A program made the translations under genes and the position numbers. Below the pieces are notes generated by a model. The model did no database searches and had not been told where the DNA came from. It was given only the letters and a program-made list of their open reading frames with translations. 64,000 bases of DNA from Moringa oleifera (taxonomy: Eukaryota; Streptophyta; Magnoliopsida; Brassicales; Moringaceae): assembly GCA_021397835.1 (NCBI GenBank), contig JAJFZO010000230.1:5574001-5638000 (forward strand), written 5' to 3'. This document shows, in pieces, positions 49,530 to 62,200 of this stretch. The first letter of the stretch is position 1. Every line of letters begins with the position of its first letter.

Positions 49530-52368
49530 ATTCTCTGCCAAGGTTGCTCATTCTACCATACTTTGAGCAATTATTAGTCATTTTTTCCAACATCTGCCTA
49601 TGCCAAGGAATGTGACATGTCTTCTAATTTCTTAAATAAAGTTCAGGACAATTAATAAATAAAGTTATAATGCATTGTGATACATGTGAAGGATTTACAT
49701 AAAGTATACAGTAATGTATAAATATTATCCGTTCCTAGTTGTGTAGCTTGCTGATAATGTTGTTATTGCTTGCTGCTGTACCTAATGGGGCAAATATTAA
49801 TGTCAGTTGTTGGGGGGTTTGATCCTTTTAAAGAAGACATGAAAAAGTAAATATTAATGTCACTTTTTGGTTAAGATAATTGATTTCCAAACTTCACACT
49901 CCTACATTAAAGACCAAAAATGTCCACTAGCCTTGGAGATTTCAATCAGGAAAAAGAGTAGAAGGACCCATCATATGGAAACTTCTCAGGAAGATGAGCA
50001 ATCAACAAATATAACATCTGCTCCGGATAAAATGGGAACAAGAAGAAAATCATATTGCATTAGCCAATTTTTGATGGAAATCGGAATCATAATTTCCACA
50101 TCTGTCTTTGCATCAAAAATGGGAATCATAATTTCCACATCCGTCCTATGTAAGACGAAAAAAAAAAAAAGATTAAGAAAAAGGATTGTCAGTGTTGCTT
50201 TCATCCCATCTTAAATTAAGCTCAGAAGGTACTTTCAGGAAAAGTCATGCAAGAGATCATCATCCACACATAATATCCGAAAACCTCTTATTGCAAACAT
50301 CCCCAGTATGGTTAAGTTCAAAGACAAAATATTTTTAATATCAAACTTGTCTCCAAAAGTGATTCGCCAAGAAGATTAGAAAGCAACTTTTGATGACAAC
50401 TACAACCGAGAAAGCTCCTTCGAAAATGACTTGTGAGTACAGAGTGGTAGAATCTTAAAGTAATATGATGAAACAAGTTGCTGAACTGAAAACATATTCT
50501 GGATGTGTATGTATATATATATGCACAACCAATGCATCAAGCAAAAGTATAAGGTCCAGTGCAAAGTTAAATTTGCATAATGAAGCCTCTAGCACTCACA
50601 CAAAGAAAAACAACAATATCAATCACATTCTAGATGTACAAAGCACTACATCTTCTCGCAGAAACTCACAGCAACACCGGAGTTAAAATTTACCCAAAAT
50701 TTAAATGGGTGTCATTCTTTTTTCACACCTTTGAGATGCTATTTCCATTAAGAGTAGATGGTTATAATCAGTAGTTTTATCTCTCAGCCTTATGCCATGT
50801 GATCAGTATTCAAACATCACAAATTCATCAAAACAAGGTCTAAACTTTCATCCAAACATAAATGACATTCATGCGTGGTGTCACAGCTGCCACAATGCAG
50901 ACGCTCAAATACTGAAATAGGTTAAAGTATTGACATGTGAGGTGAGAAAACAATTGGAATGAGTGGCGTCGTATCTGCCATTTGAGGAAGATCATTATTG
51001 GTGTTATATCCCCACAACCCTCTCAACAAGCTCCTCAGTTAAAAAGAGAAAATGGAGACAGAGAAAGAAAGAAAGAAGATTCTATAATTCAAGATCATAT
51101 TTCATAAACATTTTGCTGGCATAAGCACAACCTGTTGTACAATATATTCACTTGCTACTTTGCATCATCACCTTCTATTGAAAGTCAACTCAAACTAAAA
51201 GCAACCTTTTACTTTTCTCTCTGTTCTTTCTAGTAAATGCAACATATACATTTCCTATCCATTATCATATGCAGCGATAGAAACTTACACTGTCATGTTG
51301 TTTCATTGTTGATTGTTGAACTGTTTCTTTTCATAAGCACCAATAAAAATCTTATTCAGAACCAATATATATATATATATATGTAGATAACAAAGAGAAT
51401 AAAGAATATGAAACATAGAGGGGCCCATGGGATAGGTAAAGGCACTGAATTCCATGAAGAAGTAACTGATCAAGACCAAAGGAGGATATATCTAATTTGA
51501 CCCATCCAACAACAACCTCTCAAGGTTATAGAACAAGGATAAGGATAATGAGAATAAGTCCTCATAGATGTACAACTTGGTCCTTGTCTTTTCTAGGGGA
51601 AAGGGATAAGTCAAGATTGTATATGTGCAGATGCGTGGCTACCAGCCTTTGTCATTCTGATAACACAAACCGCAGCTAAGGTAACGTGCAACTGGAGACT
51701 AGAGAAACTCTTTATTGACTCTCAAAATAGTATAGTGCATTCCTAGCCTATGCATCTCATAATTCTATACTTCACAAAACTACCAAAAAAGAATGTCCAC
51801 AATATTTCTTATGTTTCAAGATAAACATTGCAAAAGACAAGATATTCCATCCACAAAGAAATCTAGAAACTGGGAATACAAGTACAGCTCACCATACAAT
51901 TGGCAGGACCAGTTGCATAAATGCACCTCAGTATCCTAATTAAACAAATTTGATTTATCTTATCAACAAGAAGAGAAAACACAACTCAAACAATTTGAAA
52001 ATATTGAAGGTGCTTAGGGCTAACAAGGGCATAAGAACTCCATGAATTAGCCAAACATAGCGGAAAGTGTTGCAAAAGGTGACTCATCAATTCCCTCCAT
52101 TTCATATTTGCATAACATGAAGAAATTGAATGATGGACGACATTATTAAGGAAGACAAAAGAATACGAAGACCAAATTATGTACCACGAAGAAGATATCA
52201 TCAACATTACCATATACTGCATGACAAATAACCCAAATCCTGTCAAGGAAGTAATAATTAAGGACGAAGAGACCCTCTGAACTTCTCCATTAATGTCTAA
52301 GGCTAATCCCCAAGCAACCGGCCACAGTGCAAAACAGTACGAGAAGAAAATGACAGCCCCGCGCATTC
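49530..52368. other. Region with orphan DUF4220 upstream fragments and GRP2 3' flank
   Basis: No intact gene. A short piece at about 49770-49850 (TACCTAATGGGG through CAGTTGTTGGGG to GATCCTTTTAAAG) matches the sequence just upstream of both DUF4220 start codons but is followed by no coding region. A 39-bp tandem duplication (GGAATCATAATTTCCACATC) sits at 50083 and 50122. Another relic lies at 50955-51240. Positions 51700-52368 are probably the 3' UTR or flank of the minus-strand cold-shock gene. An AT microsatellite is at 51365-51382. Confidence 0.5.
50955..51240 (+). repeat. Orphan copy of the distal DUF4220 upstream block
   Basis: Matches 45815-46075 in order: GGTGTTAT then CCC, CAAGCTCCTCAGT, AAAATGG, the GA-rich stretch, AACATTTTG, GCATAAGCACAA, CTACTTTGCATCATC and CCAGTAAATG-like end. 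No DUF4220 coding sequence follows, so this is a truncated third or fourth copy. Confidence 0.75.
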
Positions 52369-52995
52369 TCACTTCTGATCATAGTTATAGCAATCCCTAG
52401 CAAAATGCCCTTCCTCTCCACAACTATAACACGCGCCACCACCTCTACTACCGCCACCGCCACCTTCAGCACCTCCACCGCCACCATCACCACCATATCT
52501 CCTCCTTCCATAACCACCATCACCATCACCACCACCACCACCACCACCATATCTCCTCCTTCCATAACCAATAACACCGCCACCGCTGGTGCCACTGCTT
52601 TGATAACACTCCCGCGCCAAGTGCCCCATCCTTCCACAATTATAACACGCACCACCACTGCCAGTGTAGCCACCATAACCTCCGCGGCCACGTGTCCCAC
52701 CTCTGAAGCCTCCTCTGGCTCGGATATCGTAAGATCCCCTCCCTCTACCACCGCCCCGTTGGGATCTGCCAAGAGCGGCGACATCAACAGCCTTGGGGCG
52801 GCCGTCGTCCCCGATATCGACACCGAACTCGACGGGCTGACCCTCAGACAGAGTGCGGAAGCCCTCGGATCGGATGGCCGTCTGGTGAACGAAGAGGTCG
52901 TCGCCGCCATCATCAGGGGCTATGAAGCCGAACCCTCTGTGCGGACTGAACCATTTCACGGCTCCAGAGGATCTCTTGCCGCTTGGGTCAGCCAT
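52369..52995 (-). CDS. Cold-shock domain glycine-rich zinc-knuckle protein (GRP2/CSP type)
   Basis: An intronless gene of 208 residues. The cold-shock domain occupies about residues 10-75, with [20 protein letters not shown] containing the RNP-1-like RGFGFI and a following RNP-2-like DLFVHQTAI. The rest is glycine-rich with [12 protein letters not shown] repeats. Two CCHC zinc knuckles are present: [14 protein letters not shown] near residue 120 and [14 protein letters not shown] near the C-terminus (C-X2-C-X4-H-X4-C each). This matches the two-knuckle Arabidopsis GRP2/CSDP group, which are RNA chaperones acting in cold acclimation, flowering and seed development in nucleus and cytoplasm. The antisense and out-of-frame reading frames over this gene arise from the GC-rich repeat composition. 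Confidence 0.95.
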   Translation of the reverse strand: MADPSGKRSSGAVKWFSPHRGFGFIAPDDGGDDLFVHQTAIRSEGFRTLSEGQPVEFGVDIGDDGRPKAVDVAALGRSQRGGGRGRGSYDIRARGGFRGGTRGRGGYGGYTGSGGACYNCGRMGHLARECYQSSGTSGGGVIGYGRRRYGGGGGGGDGDGGYGRRRYGGDGGGGGAEGGGGGSRGGGACYSCGEEGHFARDCYNYDQK

Positions 52996-55900
52996 TCTCA
53001 GAACGAACTCGCTATTCCTTTCCCCTCTCCTTTCTTCTGGAATGTTCCAGAACTTTCGAGCTCTGGCAAGGTGGCCTAGGTGAGTGGAGAAGTGTGGAGG
53101 CTTTCGTTGGCATCAGTGGCTGAAAGATTGGGTTGGGCGGTTTTTCTCGTTGGGTTGGGTTGGGTTGGTTCCAGTGGGGACCAGACGGGAAAGGGATCCA
53201 ACGGTAAACAGAACGGTAACGATGATTTATGAACCAAATCCGACGGTTAATCTGTTTTCATGGTATATCCGTTTTGGGTTTGTGATGTCTCCATCTCTCG
53301 ACTCGAGCTCCATCTTTGGCAAGGGAAGCGCCAATTGTTCTTACTTCCCGAAGGGAACTTCATTTATCCGAATCCACGTCAGGAGTTTGATCTAAATGAT
53401 TAGCCCGTCGAAATGTTGCTGCCACGACCATCCAACGGCTGAAAGTTGTTGCCTTGACAATACCATTTCCTTCCTTTGTTTTTTATGTTTCCATTCCACT
53501 TAGGCCTTATAAGGCCCATTGCTTTTTGTTCTTGCTCAGTTTGTTTTCTGTTCCATGGTCAGCCATGTAAGGAACTTTTATCCCTCCAAGTTGGATCTAT
53601 GATTTGCTACATGTTGAGTCACATCTCTATTTTTTTTTTCTGTAAATTGTTTTTAATAATTATTAATCAAAATTTTAAAAAATAAACTCATAAATTTATA
53701 AATTTTATAATATAAAATTAAATAATAAAATTAATTATGTCAAAATATAACTAAACGACTAATCGTGATGTGTAAATAATAATTTGAAACAATAAAATGA
53801 TTGAAGAAATCTATTAAAAAAAGAGAAAGGAGTTCATGAGGTAATTATTATACCTTTGAAGTACTTTTTGACTTGTTAAATTAGTGGATAGTTTTATAAA
53901 ATTTTGCTAAAAAATTAATGGCTTGAATGTATCATATTTGAGGTAGCTAGGTATTTTCGTCATCTGGTCTCGATGAGCTACTCTATCTTTAACAAGTAAG
54001 ACGTCAATTTATTTTTGTTATGAACAAAATTATTAATTTTCGAATCTTTTGATACCATTTTTTTGTCGGGTGTCAAAGTTGTGAAATGCCACTGTCCCTT
54101 TTACTGTCGCAAATTTATTTAACCTATACTTGGCCTTTTGCTCGGCTAAAGTCTTCCCAATTTTTTTTTTTTGAAGGATTGGGTCAGATTTCCATCATAT
54201 TAGGCTTTAGGCATACTTGGTAATATCAAAAATAATTAATCATTTAATATTAATAAGAATTGTAATTACCTTGATTAAAATTTTATTTTTTATTTATATC
54301 ATAATGAAAGTAAAAAATCATTTAATAATTTTTTAAATAAATATTTAAAAAATTTTAGACTTTTTATGAATTTATTTCTAAACTTTTCAGTTTTAATTGA
54401 ACTAATTTTATGGCCAAATATTGATGCAAGTTAACACTTGTTTTATATTTTTTAATATATATATATATATATAATGTTTTATTTTATATTATTAAAAAAT
54501 TATAAATTCATTAAAAGTACTATAATACTTTTTATGATGATGGATCACTTTTTAAAAGATCTTAAGTTAAAGTTTTTTTACAATATTTTTAATTTAAATA
54601 ATTTTAAAAATTAAAATAAAATTTAATTTAAACTAAATTAAAGTTTTATATATAAATTTGATCCCATGCAAATTTACAAGTTTTCGAATGAAAATCGTGG
54701 AGTGTACAAAATGTTTTTATATTTACTCTCTAAAAAAATATTTATTATTATTTTTTCATCTTTTATTATAAATAATTACGCATGTATGTAAAGTGGACAC
54801 CAAAAATAACAAAATTTTGATGTTAAAAAAGTATTTTTATAAAGTATTTTAATATTAATTCTTTTTTACCTTTAATGCATTACATCAATGTATAACTAAT
54901 ATTTTTTAATAATTATTATTATATAATATTTATAAATAAATTAACTTACATATTAAATATTATTTTTGTTTAAAAATTTTTAATTACATTTAATAATATA
55001 ATTTTTATATTTTTTTTATTTATTATAAAATTATTTCTTTTGATATTCTTAAAATTCACAAGAGGATGCTTCATTGACGCGAAAAAATATTTTTATAACA
55101 CTGAATTAGCTATATGATGTTTCATTGGAAATGGCTTAAGTCTGTAAGTGGGACCAGGGGAATCGCATCGTTTAATTGACCTCGTGCCGGGATCAAAAAG
55201 AGTTGAAAAGGTGTTGCCTTTCGGTGCGGTTCACTAGTGGACCAGAAGTTACGAAATGACGTGCTGGCCACGGCACAACGACAGCATGAATCACGAGTCC
55301 TGGCTCAGCTTCCTCGAACCAAACTGCCCAAAGGGCTTGCCATGTGCCGATCCTCAGCACTCGGCCTTACGTTGCATGCTATGGTTCTGTGACGTTAAGC
55401 TAGCAGTAAAGAATTCTTGGATGGTGCTTATTAGTTTCGAATCACGGAAGACAACGACCGTTGATTCCATGATGCTTAATTTGGTACCTTAACAGAAAAC
55501 TCGTGTACGAAATCAATGTCAAGTAATATTTGCTGTGCAAGTTGATACTCGCATATTTTTCATGGACAAAAGCTTTCTATCATCGGATGGTGCTAAGCTT
55601 TTTGGTACCAAGTTTATTAGAAATTTTTATAATTTAAAATAATAATATAAAAATAAAAATTTATAAAATTTTGATATTTATTTTATATTATTAATCAAAC
55701 TTTTTTACGTAAAATTTGATAAATTAAATTTCAATTTAATAATTTAATTTAAATTAAATTTTATTAAAAATTTAAATATTTAAAATATTAAAATTAAAAA
55801 CTTATATAATAAATTTTGATGTAAAATTTTTTACAAATATAAAAAATATTTGAATTATCATCACAAAATTTTTTATAATTTTTTTAAACATTAAAAATAT

Positions 55901-57000
55901 ATATTTAAATTTATAATGTTAAAAATTTTAAAAATTTATAAAAAATAAATTTTGGATAAAAATTTATTTAAATTTAAAAAACATACCTAAAATAAAGTAC
56001 TTATATAATGAATTGGATCGTTTTCATTTATCATTCATTTTTGTGTATAGATTATCATGACACTCCGCAATAGATTTATAGGTCAAAGTCAACGAAAACG
56101 CAAGGACCTTGCCTAAATTGTAGGCTGCCTTTGTTGTCTGTCACCATGTGCGTGTACCCTTAATTTTGTTTCTTAATTTATTTAGTCCAAATAATGTAAT
56201 AAACATCTACATATATATCATCGGAAGTATTGAGAATTTTATATGATTAGGTATAATATACTTTAACTACTCAAACTTGAATTTTAAGTTAATAAAATCA
56301 TTGATATATTGATTAACTCATTTAAATTATTTTAAAATATTTTAATAATAAAAATATTTTTAATTTTTTATAATTATTTGAATCAAAATTTAATTTTACT
56401 TAAACAAAAAGCTTAAAATTTAATTTGTTAATTTATGAGTATAAGGATTTGATTGTTATATAAGTAAATATGATGGTTTTATGATACTTTTATCTTAATA
56501 TTAAAAAAATATATAATAAATATTAATTACTAATTTTATTAAATTTTTATATCTTATTATATTTATAAAAATTAACAAAACATCAAAAAAATTCTATCCT
56601 TTTTTAAAAAAAGATAATTAAGAGCATTTAGTGTTAAAAATAGATCTATTTTTTAAAATAAAAATTTGAAAATTATTAAAATATATATATTTAAAAAAAT
56701 TCTATGTAAAATTAATTTTATTTTATTCAAAAAATGGAGCTATTTGGTGCGAGAATGGTAGCAATTAGTGTGAATGCATGAACCATTTAATAAAATTAAA
56801 AAATAAACAAAAGATTAAATTATAGAGGTATTTATTTAATTTAATAAAATTATCCTGCATGGTAAATGATTTTTAAAAATAAATTATCTAAAAAAACTTT
56901 GATGTTTATTATGTTTAATTAGGACTTGGGTATTGGGATTTAATTTGTTAAGTAAGGTTTAATTAATTGTTTTCACTTTTGTTTAAGTATATATTATAAG
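52996..57000. other. GRP2 promoter side and AT-rich intergenic region
   Basis: No gene is supported. Positions 52996-53560 are promoter-like with mixed composition, GGGTTGGGTTGGGTTGG at 53152 and GGCCCATTG at 53513. From 53620 to 57000 the DNA is AT-rich, with an AT microsatellite at 54454-54472. A mixed island at 55130-55500 contains a 78-codon + frame with no family resemblance. Confidence 0.45.
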
Positions 57001-59217
57001 ATTAGGGAGAGGGAGTCAGGACTCAAGAGTCAACATTTCCGCTAAGGTTGATGCCCACTATTAAATGCAGAGATGTGTTCAATACCTGCAAGTTTCTGCC
57101 ACTTCATCAAAACCGCCGTAGCCGACCTCTCGGCGTCATATCATCTCTCTCTCTCTCTCTCTATCTTCCACAGCTAACAAAAGCCTCTCTCAGATATCCA
57201 AAATATTACAATTAACATCTACGGACGTTATAAAGGCCAATCCTCTTTTTCTGATCCGCTGTTGTTTTTGTTTCTTCTTCGGAATCGCATTTATCGTTTT
57301 TAGCTCCATTAATAGAAAACCAGCCTTATTTTAATACCTGGATTCCTCATCCCTGATTTGCTCTGCCTATCTCGGCGGTTCCTCTCTCCTGTTCACTGCC
57401 TGTTCTTCCTGTTTATCTTTGACTTGGCTGTTTGGCGTTGATCTTTTTAACGCGTTCGCCTGGTTTGAATCTGGTTGCTCCGCTTGCGGCGTTCAAAAGA
57501 CTCACTGCTTTATAAGGTACTTTCTCCCTCTGACGCATTATTGTTGTTATTTTTTAATCAATGGCTCCTGTGAAACTTTGGTTTATAGCTTGACTTTTCT
57601 CCTTATTTGATAGCTTTTATTTTACTGACTCAGTTGTTTGTTAACTTATTGGTTCCAAGTGGGGCCGCGTGCTATGTATCTGGCCTTTTGTGTTGCTCTG
57701 TTAGTGGATGGCAGATCTTCAAAGCTATTAAAAAGAATGCACTTTGTTTTTCTTTGGTTTTCGTGGTAGTTGTTGTTTGGCCTTAGATAATCAGAATATG
57801 TTGCACCCATATACTGTTACAAGTTTGCTGTTCAGAAAGGTTGCTACCGATGATCACACACGGTTTTCACTTAAGATGCAGGTCCCAAATTTTTTAACCT
57901 AGCAGATGGAGATTTCTATTATTTTAATCAATTAAATTATAAAAACGCAGAGGGCAGCTTGCATCATGAACTAAATGAATTATTGAAAATCAAATGCCTA
58001 TCTGGTTGAAGAAAAGAAAACATCTCTCACCGATAAGGAGGCAGAAAAGGGAATTGGAACCATGTGTCCACAGCTAGAATTAGAAGTTGCCCATTTATCT
58101 CCAGTTTTAAGTGCAAGTACACCGGTTTAAAAGATTTATTCTGTATCTGTCGTCATTACCAATGCAGCCACTGGTAGCTTTACGTCGCCATTCTTATGTG
58201 GGCGAGTGAGATGTGCTTCTATCGAATGAGAACAAGCCATAATAAAGATTCCAACGATATGTAGGTGGCTGCTTCCCTGGGAGAAATAACTGAAATTGTT
58301 TGCTTCTAGCCGAAAACCTAAGGGCCACGTGCCATGTTTCAGCTCTAGGCTCATCCCCCGGAAGAGAGGTGCATTTTGTTTTATTTTATTTTTGATAAAT
58401 CAATAAATTACTAGTGTAACGCATTGGTAATAACAAGAACGTCAAAGAAAAATTTGTTTGATTTATAGGCTAAACTGTTTTGTGTGCGCTTTTGTACTGT
58501 TCCAAGATTCCAGCTGACTCGTCTATCCTCTTGTAAAGAGGACCTTGTAAATGTGTGGTGAGAAAATCCTACAGCAATGCCGGTGTTGGATGATGCTGAT
58601 GTCTTTGATCTTAAAGTAGTCACTGTCAAAAACTTGGTGATGATAGTGGTGCAAGAAGGCAGGTTTTTGAAAATCTTTGAAACTGGTTGCTGGCCTAGTT
58701 CATGGTTTCCATTAATTTAATAGATGATAACTATCTGGAAGATGGTCTAGGTGGGCCACTTGATGGCCAAGGCTTGCATTTCATGGGAACCAACCTTAAA
58801 CTGTGATTATGGCTTTTGGGTCAATTCATTGTTTATGGTTTTTTTTTTTTTTTGGCTTCTCTCCCACTCTCTACAAAATTTATCATCTAAAGTTACTTTT
58901 TTCGGTCTGTCTCTCTCCCTCCTCTCTCATGTTACTTGTAGATAGTCATTTTTATATCTTAATCTCAAGCTTGACTTTTTGTTGTGAGTTATGTGCAAGT
59001 TGTGAACTTGTTCTTTCATGCATGTTAGTTTGGTAAAAGCAGAGTAGTTGATGATCACTTAAAGAAATTGCTTGTAATAACAGTGTTATCATCAGCTGCA
59101 TCAGCTTCTGCGTCACTGTCCTCGTCGTATGCTGATTTTGAATCAACATTGTTTCATTTGTGCTACTTTTGTAGTATCTCGAAGGGAAACAAATCCATCT
59201 TTCCTGGCAGGATAGCC
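57001..59217 (+). promoter_or_regulatory. Promoter, 5' leader exon and leader intron of the FEX gene
   Basis: A CT microsatellite at 57145-57162 resembles a plant pyrimidine patch near transcription starts. Mixed-composition leader follows to a good donor at 57516/57517 (TATAAG|GTACTT). An acceptor lies either at 59174 (TTTTGTAG) or at 59210 (CCTGGCAG), 8 bases before the ATG. This makes a leader intron of about 1.7 kb. The 60-80 codon frames inside it are not supported as genes. Confidence 0.55.
57145..57162. repeat. (CT)n microsatellite in FEX 5' leader region
   Basis: About nine CT units in a gene-like leader context. Confidence 0.9.
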
Positions 59218-62200
59218 ATGGATCATGGATCAAATGATCCTGAACCCAGGCGAATGGGATCATTTGGTCGGATAAGCAGTGTAGGCTCTTCAATTAGAAG
59301 GCGTTCTCTAAGCTTATCAGGTACTATGCCCCTTGAAGTGGATGATGACATCGACAGTGAGACTGTTTCTGAGGCCGGAGATATCGGGGATCGGGCTCTT
59401 CAAAGCAAGAGGCACAGTGAGAGTGGCAGCCTTTGCTTATCTTTTGATAATGGACTAGAGAATGTTGTTGCGCTTCCCATTCCAGAGAGTAATATACGAC
59501 AGTCATATGGGTTCTGGTCTCGTGATGTTACAACAACAAACACCATGTCTGCAGTGATGCCGTCACCAGAGGAAATTAAATCTCCTCATCCAACTGAGGC
59601 ACTGATGCACCCTGAGGACAAAAAGCAAGTGAGGCTAATTGATTTCCTCTACTTATTATTATTTTTTTTGTTCGGAGGAATCACTTACAGTATAGCTGTT
59701 TCGGCAGGACCCTGGCTTTGTTTGTTTGTGCTGGTGTAATATTTATGTGACACTTCTTTTCACTTGTTTATTTTCTTGTAATTCCAGTGTCTTTGTTTCA
59801 TGTTTCCACGCGCAGGGGCAGAGCAAAGAGAAAGTGTTACCATTTTCATTTGAATATATATCCTGTTTGATTCATTTGGCTGCTTTTGGGATTCTTGGGG
59901 TAACACGCTAACTCTTAATCTAGTTGCTTTGAATACAAAATTTATTTATTATTTTGGTTCTACAGTTCGATGTTTTCTTTATATTTGACTGCTAGTTTTG
60001 ATTCTTACACTTATTTGCACTGAGCCACTGACTGGAATGAGCAGACTTTTTCCAGGACATATATCAAATGCTCTTTAAACTTTGTCATTGTTGTTATCGT
60101 GGTTATTTAGCAAAAACCCGCACTTGACCAACTGAAGACAATTTATTGAAAGTCTGGCAATATAACCTTACCCGAAAAAGGAAAGGTTGTGTTGACCAAG
60201 CAACGATTAGTACTTCAATTGGTCCATGTCGTCTTGGGTGCTGAGACTGTACTGGTTTTAGTTAGCTGGATATGGACTATGTAGGAAAGAGAGAAGAATC
60301 CTCCCAAGTGCAAGCAATTAGTCAGCATGTAAGTGCTAGAAAGAGGAAGAAACATAATTCAAGTTCTTGTTGATTGGGAAAACAAATTCCTCGTCATAAC
60401 CCTTATATTTTCTAAAATAAATCCTTTGTTATAAGGTTTGTTCTTGCACATTGTGATTGATTTTGTGGCTGAATGCAAGTTGTCATGTGCCAAAAGCAAA
60501 ACTTGATGAAAAAATATCTCCTACTCGTTAAGAAATTTTGATATCCATCAAAATCTTGGCTGCCAAAATAATATGTTGTGATTGATGTCTCAAATAATTT
60601 TGGTCTTATTGCCATCATAAGATTGATAGTAAGATGATGAGACTATCACTGTGAACTAGACATATATCAGAAGAAATGAAGGCGATAAAAAAAAAAAGTT
60701 TCCATATAGTGTAAGGTAAGGTATAAGCAGTTGGAAGTAAGGCTTTTTGAAGTTAACTCAAGTATCTCTAGAACAATGACTAAGTTGATAAAAGTATACC
60801 TAGAAAGTATGTGATCTCTCCTTAATCTTAAGGTCTCACTATCTTCCTCCACTTTCTATAACATCTACAATTCCTACCGCATTCATATGCAGTTCAAACT
60901 TTCCCTTTATTTTCTTCTCGTTTGCTAATTTTATGGAATTACAGATATATATTTCTGGTCTCCCATGGTACCTGCATGTTACAATTTTTAATGTCTTCAG
61001 AAGTGGCTAGTCATGAACCAGGTTAGAACTTAATGTCTTCCTTTCGGATTGATATTTTTCCTCCCCAATTAATCACTGGTTTATTTTTTGCACTTTTGCC
61101 CTTTGGATAGTTTTAGCTTAAAAGATTTCAGGGGAATCTCAGGTTGTCATGTGTCTCTTGTCCTTCATGACTTACATGGCTGAAGATTCAGATTTTTTTT
61201 CTGTACTCTGCCAATTCTTTTAGGTCTAGAATTGGTCCTCCCCTTGATTTTTGATTAATGACAACTCTGGTCATCCCTGTGTTAGTCAAACTGCCTACTG
61301 TAAAATCTGCCTGCTTAGGAGTTAGCTGATCTGAGTTTGGGATTACAAGCGATCTTTTATGGTCCATTTGCCTAAGAAAACATTTTTATTTGGATAAACA
61401 ATGATTTGCTCACATTCAGAAAGAGATTTGGAGTTCTAACGGCATAGTAACAGAGGAGTCATCTGATGCTTCAGTTCCAGCAGCACAGATTTTAATACAA
61501 TTCTTAGTTCTTGAAAGCTTTAATTCAGTTCCTCCTTCCATCTCTTTGTGTGCATGTCTCTCTCTCGTGTCATTGTTGCAGGATCTTCAGTAAATGAAAC
61601 ATCCTTATTCGGTCACAAAATCTCCAGGTTCGGCTAGGGTTTTGATTGGCATGTCCTGGTTTCATGATTATAGACATAACTCCTACTTCTATTGTTGTGG
61701 TAGATTTTGCTTCATAAAACCAACCATACTTGTACTTGTTATGCATAAAACATCTTTTAAAGTGGTTATATTAATTTTTGAAATGTTATTATCCTTTCTG
61801 ACCTTAAGTATGTATTACCTTCCTCTTTTGCTGAAAAAAAATACATCTGCTGCTTTAATGCATAATTTCTTGAAAGTTTCAAATTTAGCGCAAGAAATCA
61901 GTCAGACCTGTTTAGTTTGTTCCATGGAATTTGATCTGTGCATTGCAGTGCTATCTACTGCACAACTCCATTGTGAATGGAACCACTGAGAAAATTGGAG
62001 CCATCTCCACAATTGATAGAGATAGGCTAAATCATTTGTTCGCTGCCATCCCCTCTTCTTGTATTGAGGAAATAACCTTTGCTTGAACAAGTTATGCTGA
62101 TGGCTAGCACTTGTTAAAGTTTGGAGTTAGATGGATGGATTTTTTAAGCGTTCAAGGCTATAAAGAATATAGAAAGACCCCTCAAATCTCATGAGACAAC

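Noticed and set aside
49867..50214. A 115-codon + frame with a duplicated GIIISTSV element
   Set aside because: It begins without an ATG, and the repeat is a 39-bp DNA duplication. There is no family resemblance, so it was not called a gene.
52290..52913. A 207-codon minus frame rich in V, M and G
   Set aside because: It overlaps the GRP2 coding sequence in another frame; the domains (cold shock, CCHC) are in the 52369-52995 frame.
52405..53079. A 224-codon + strand frame rich in T, S and P
   Set aside because: It lies antisense to the cold-shock/zinc-knuckle gene. Its composition is the shadow of glycine-rich codons and it has no family resemblance.
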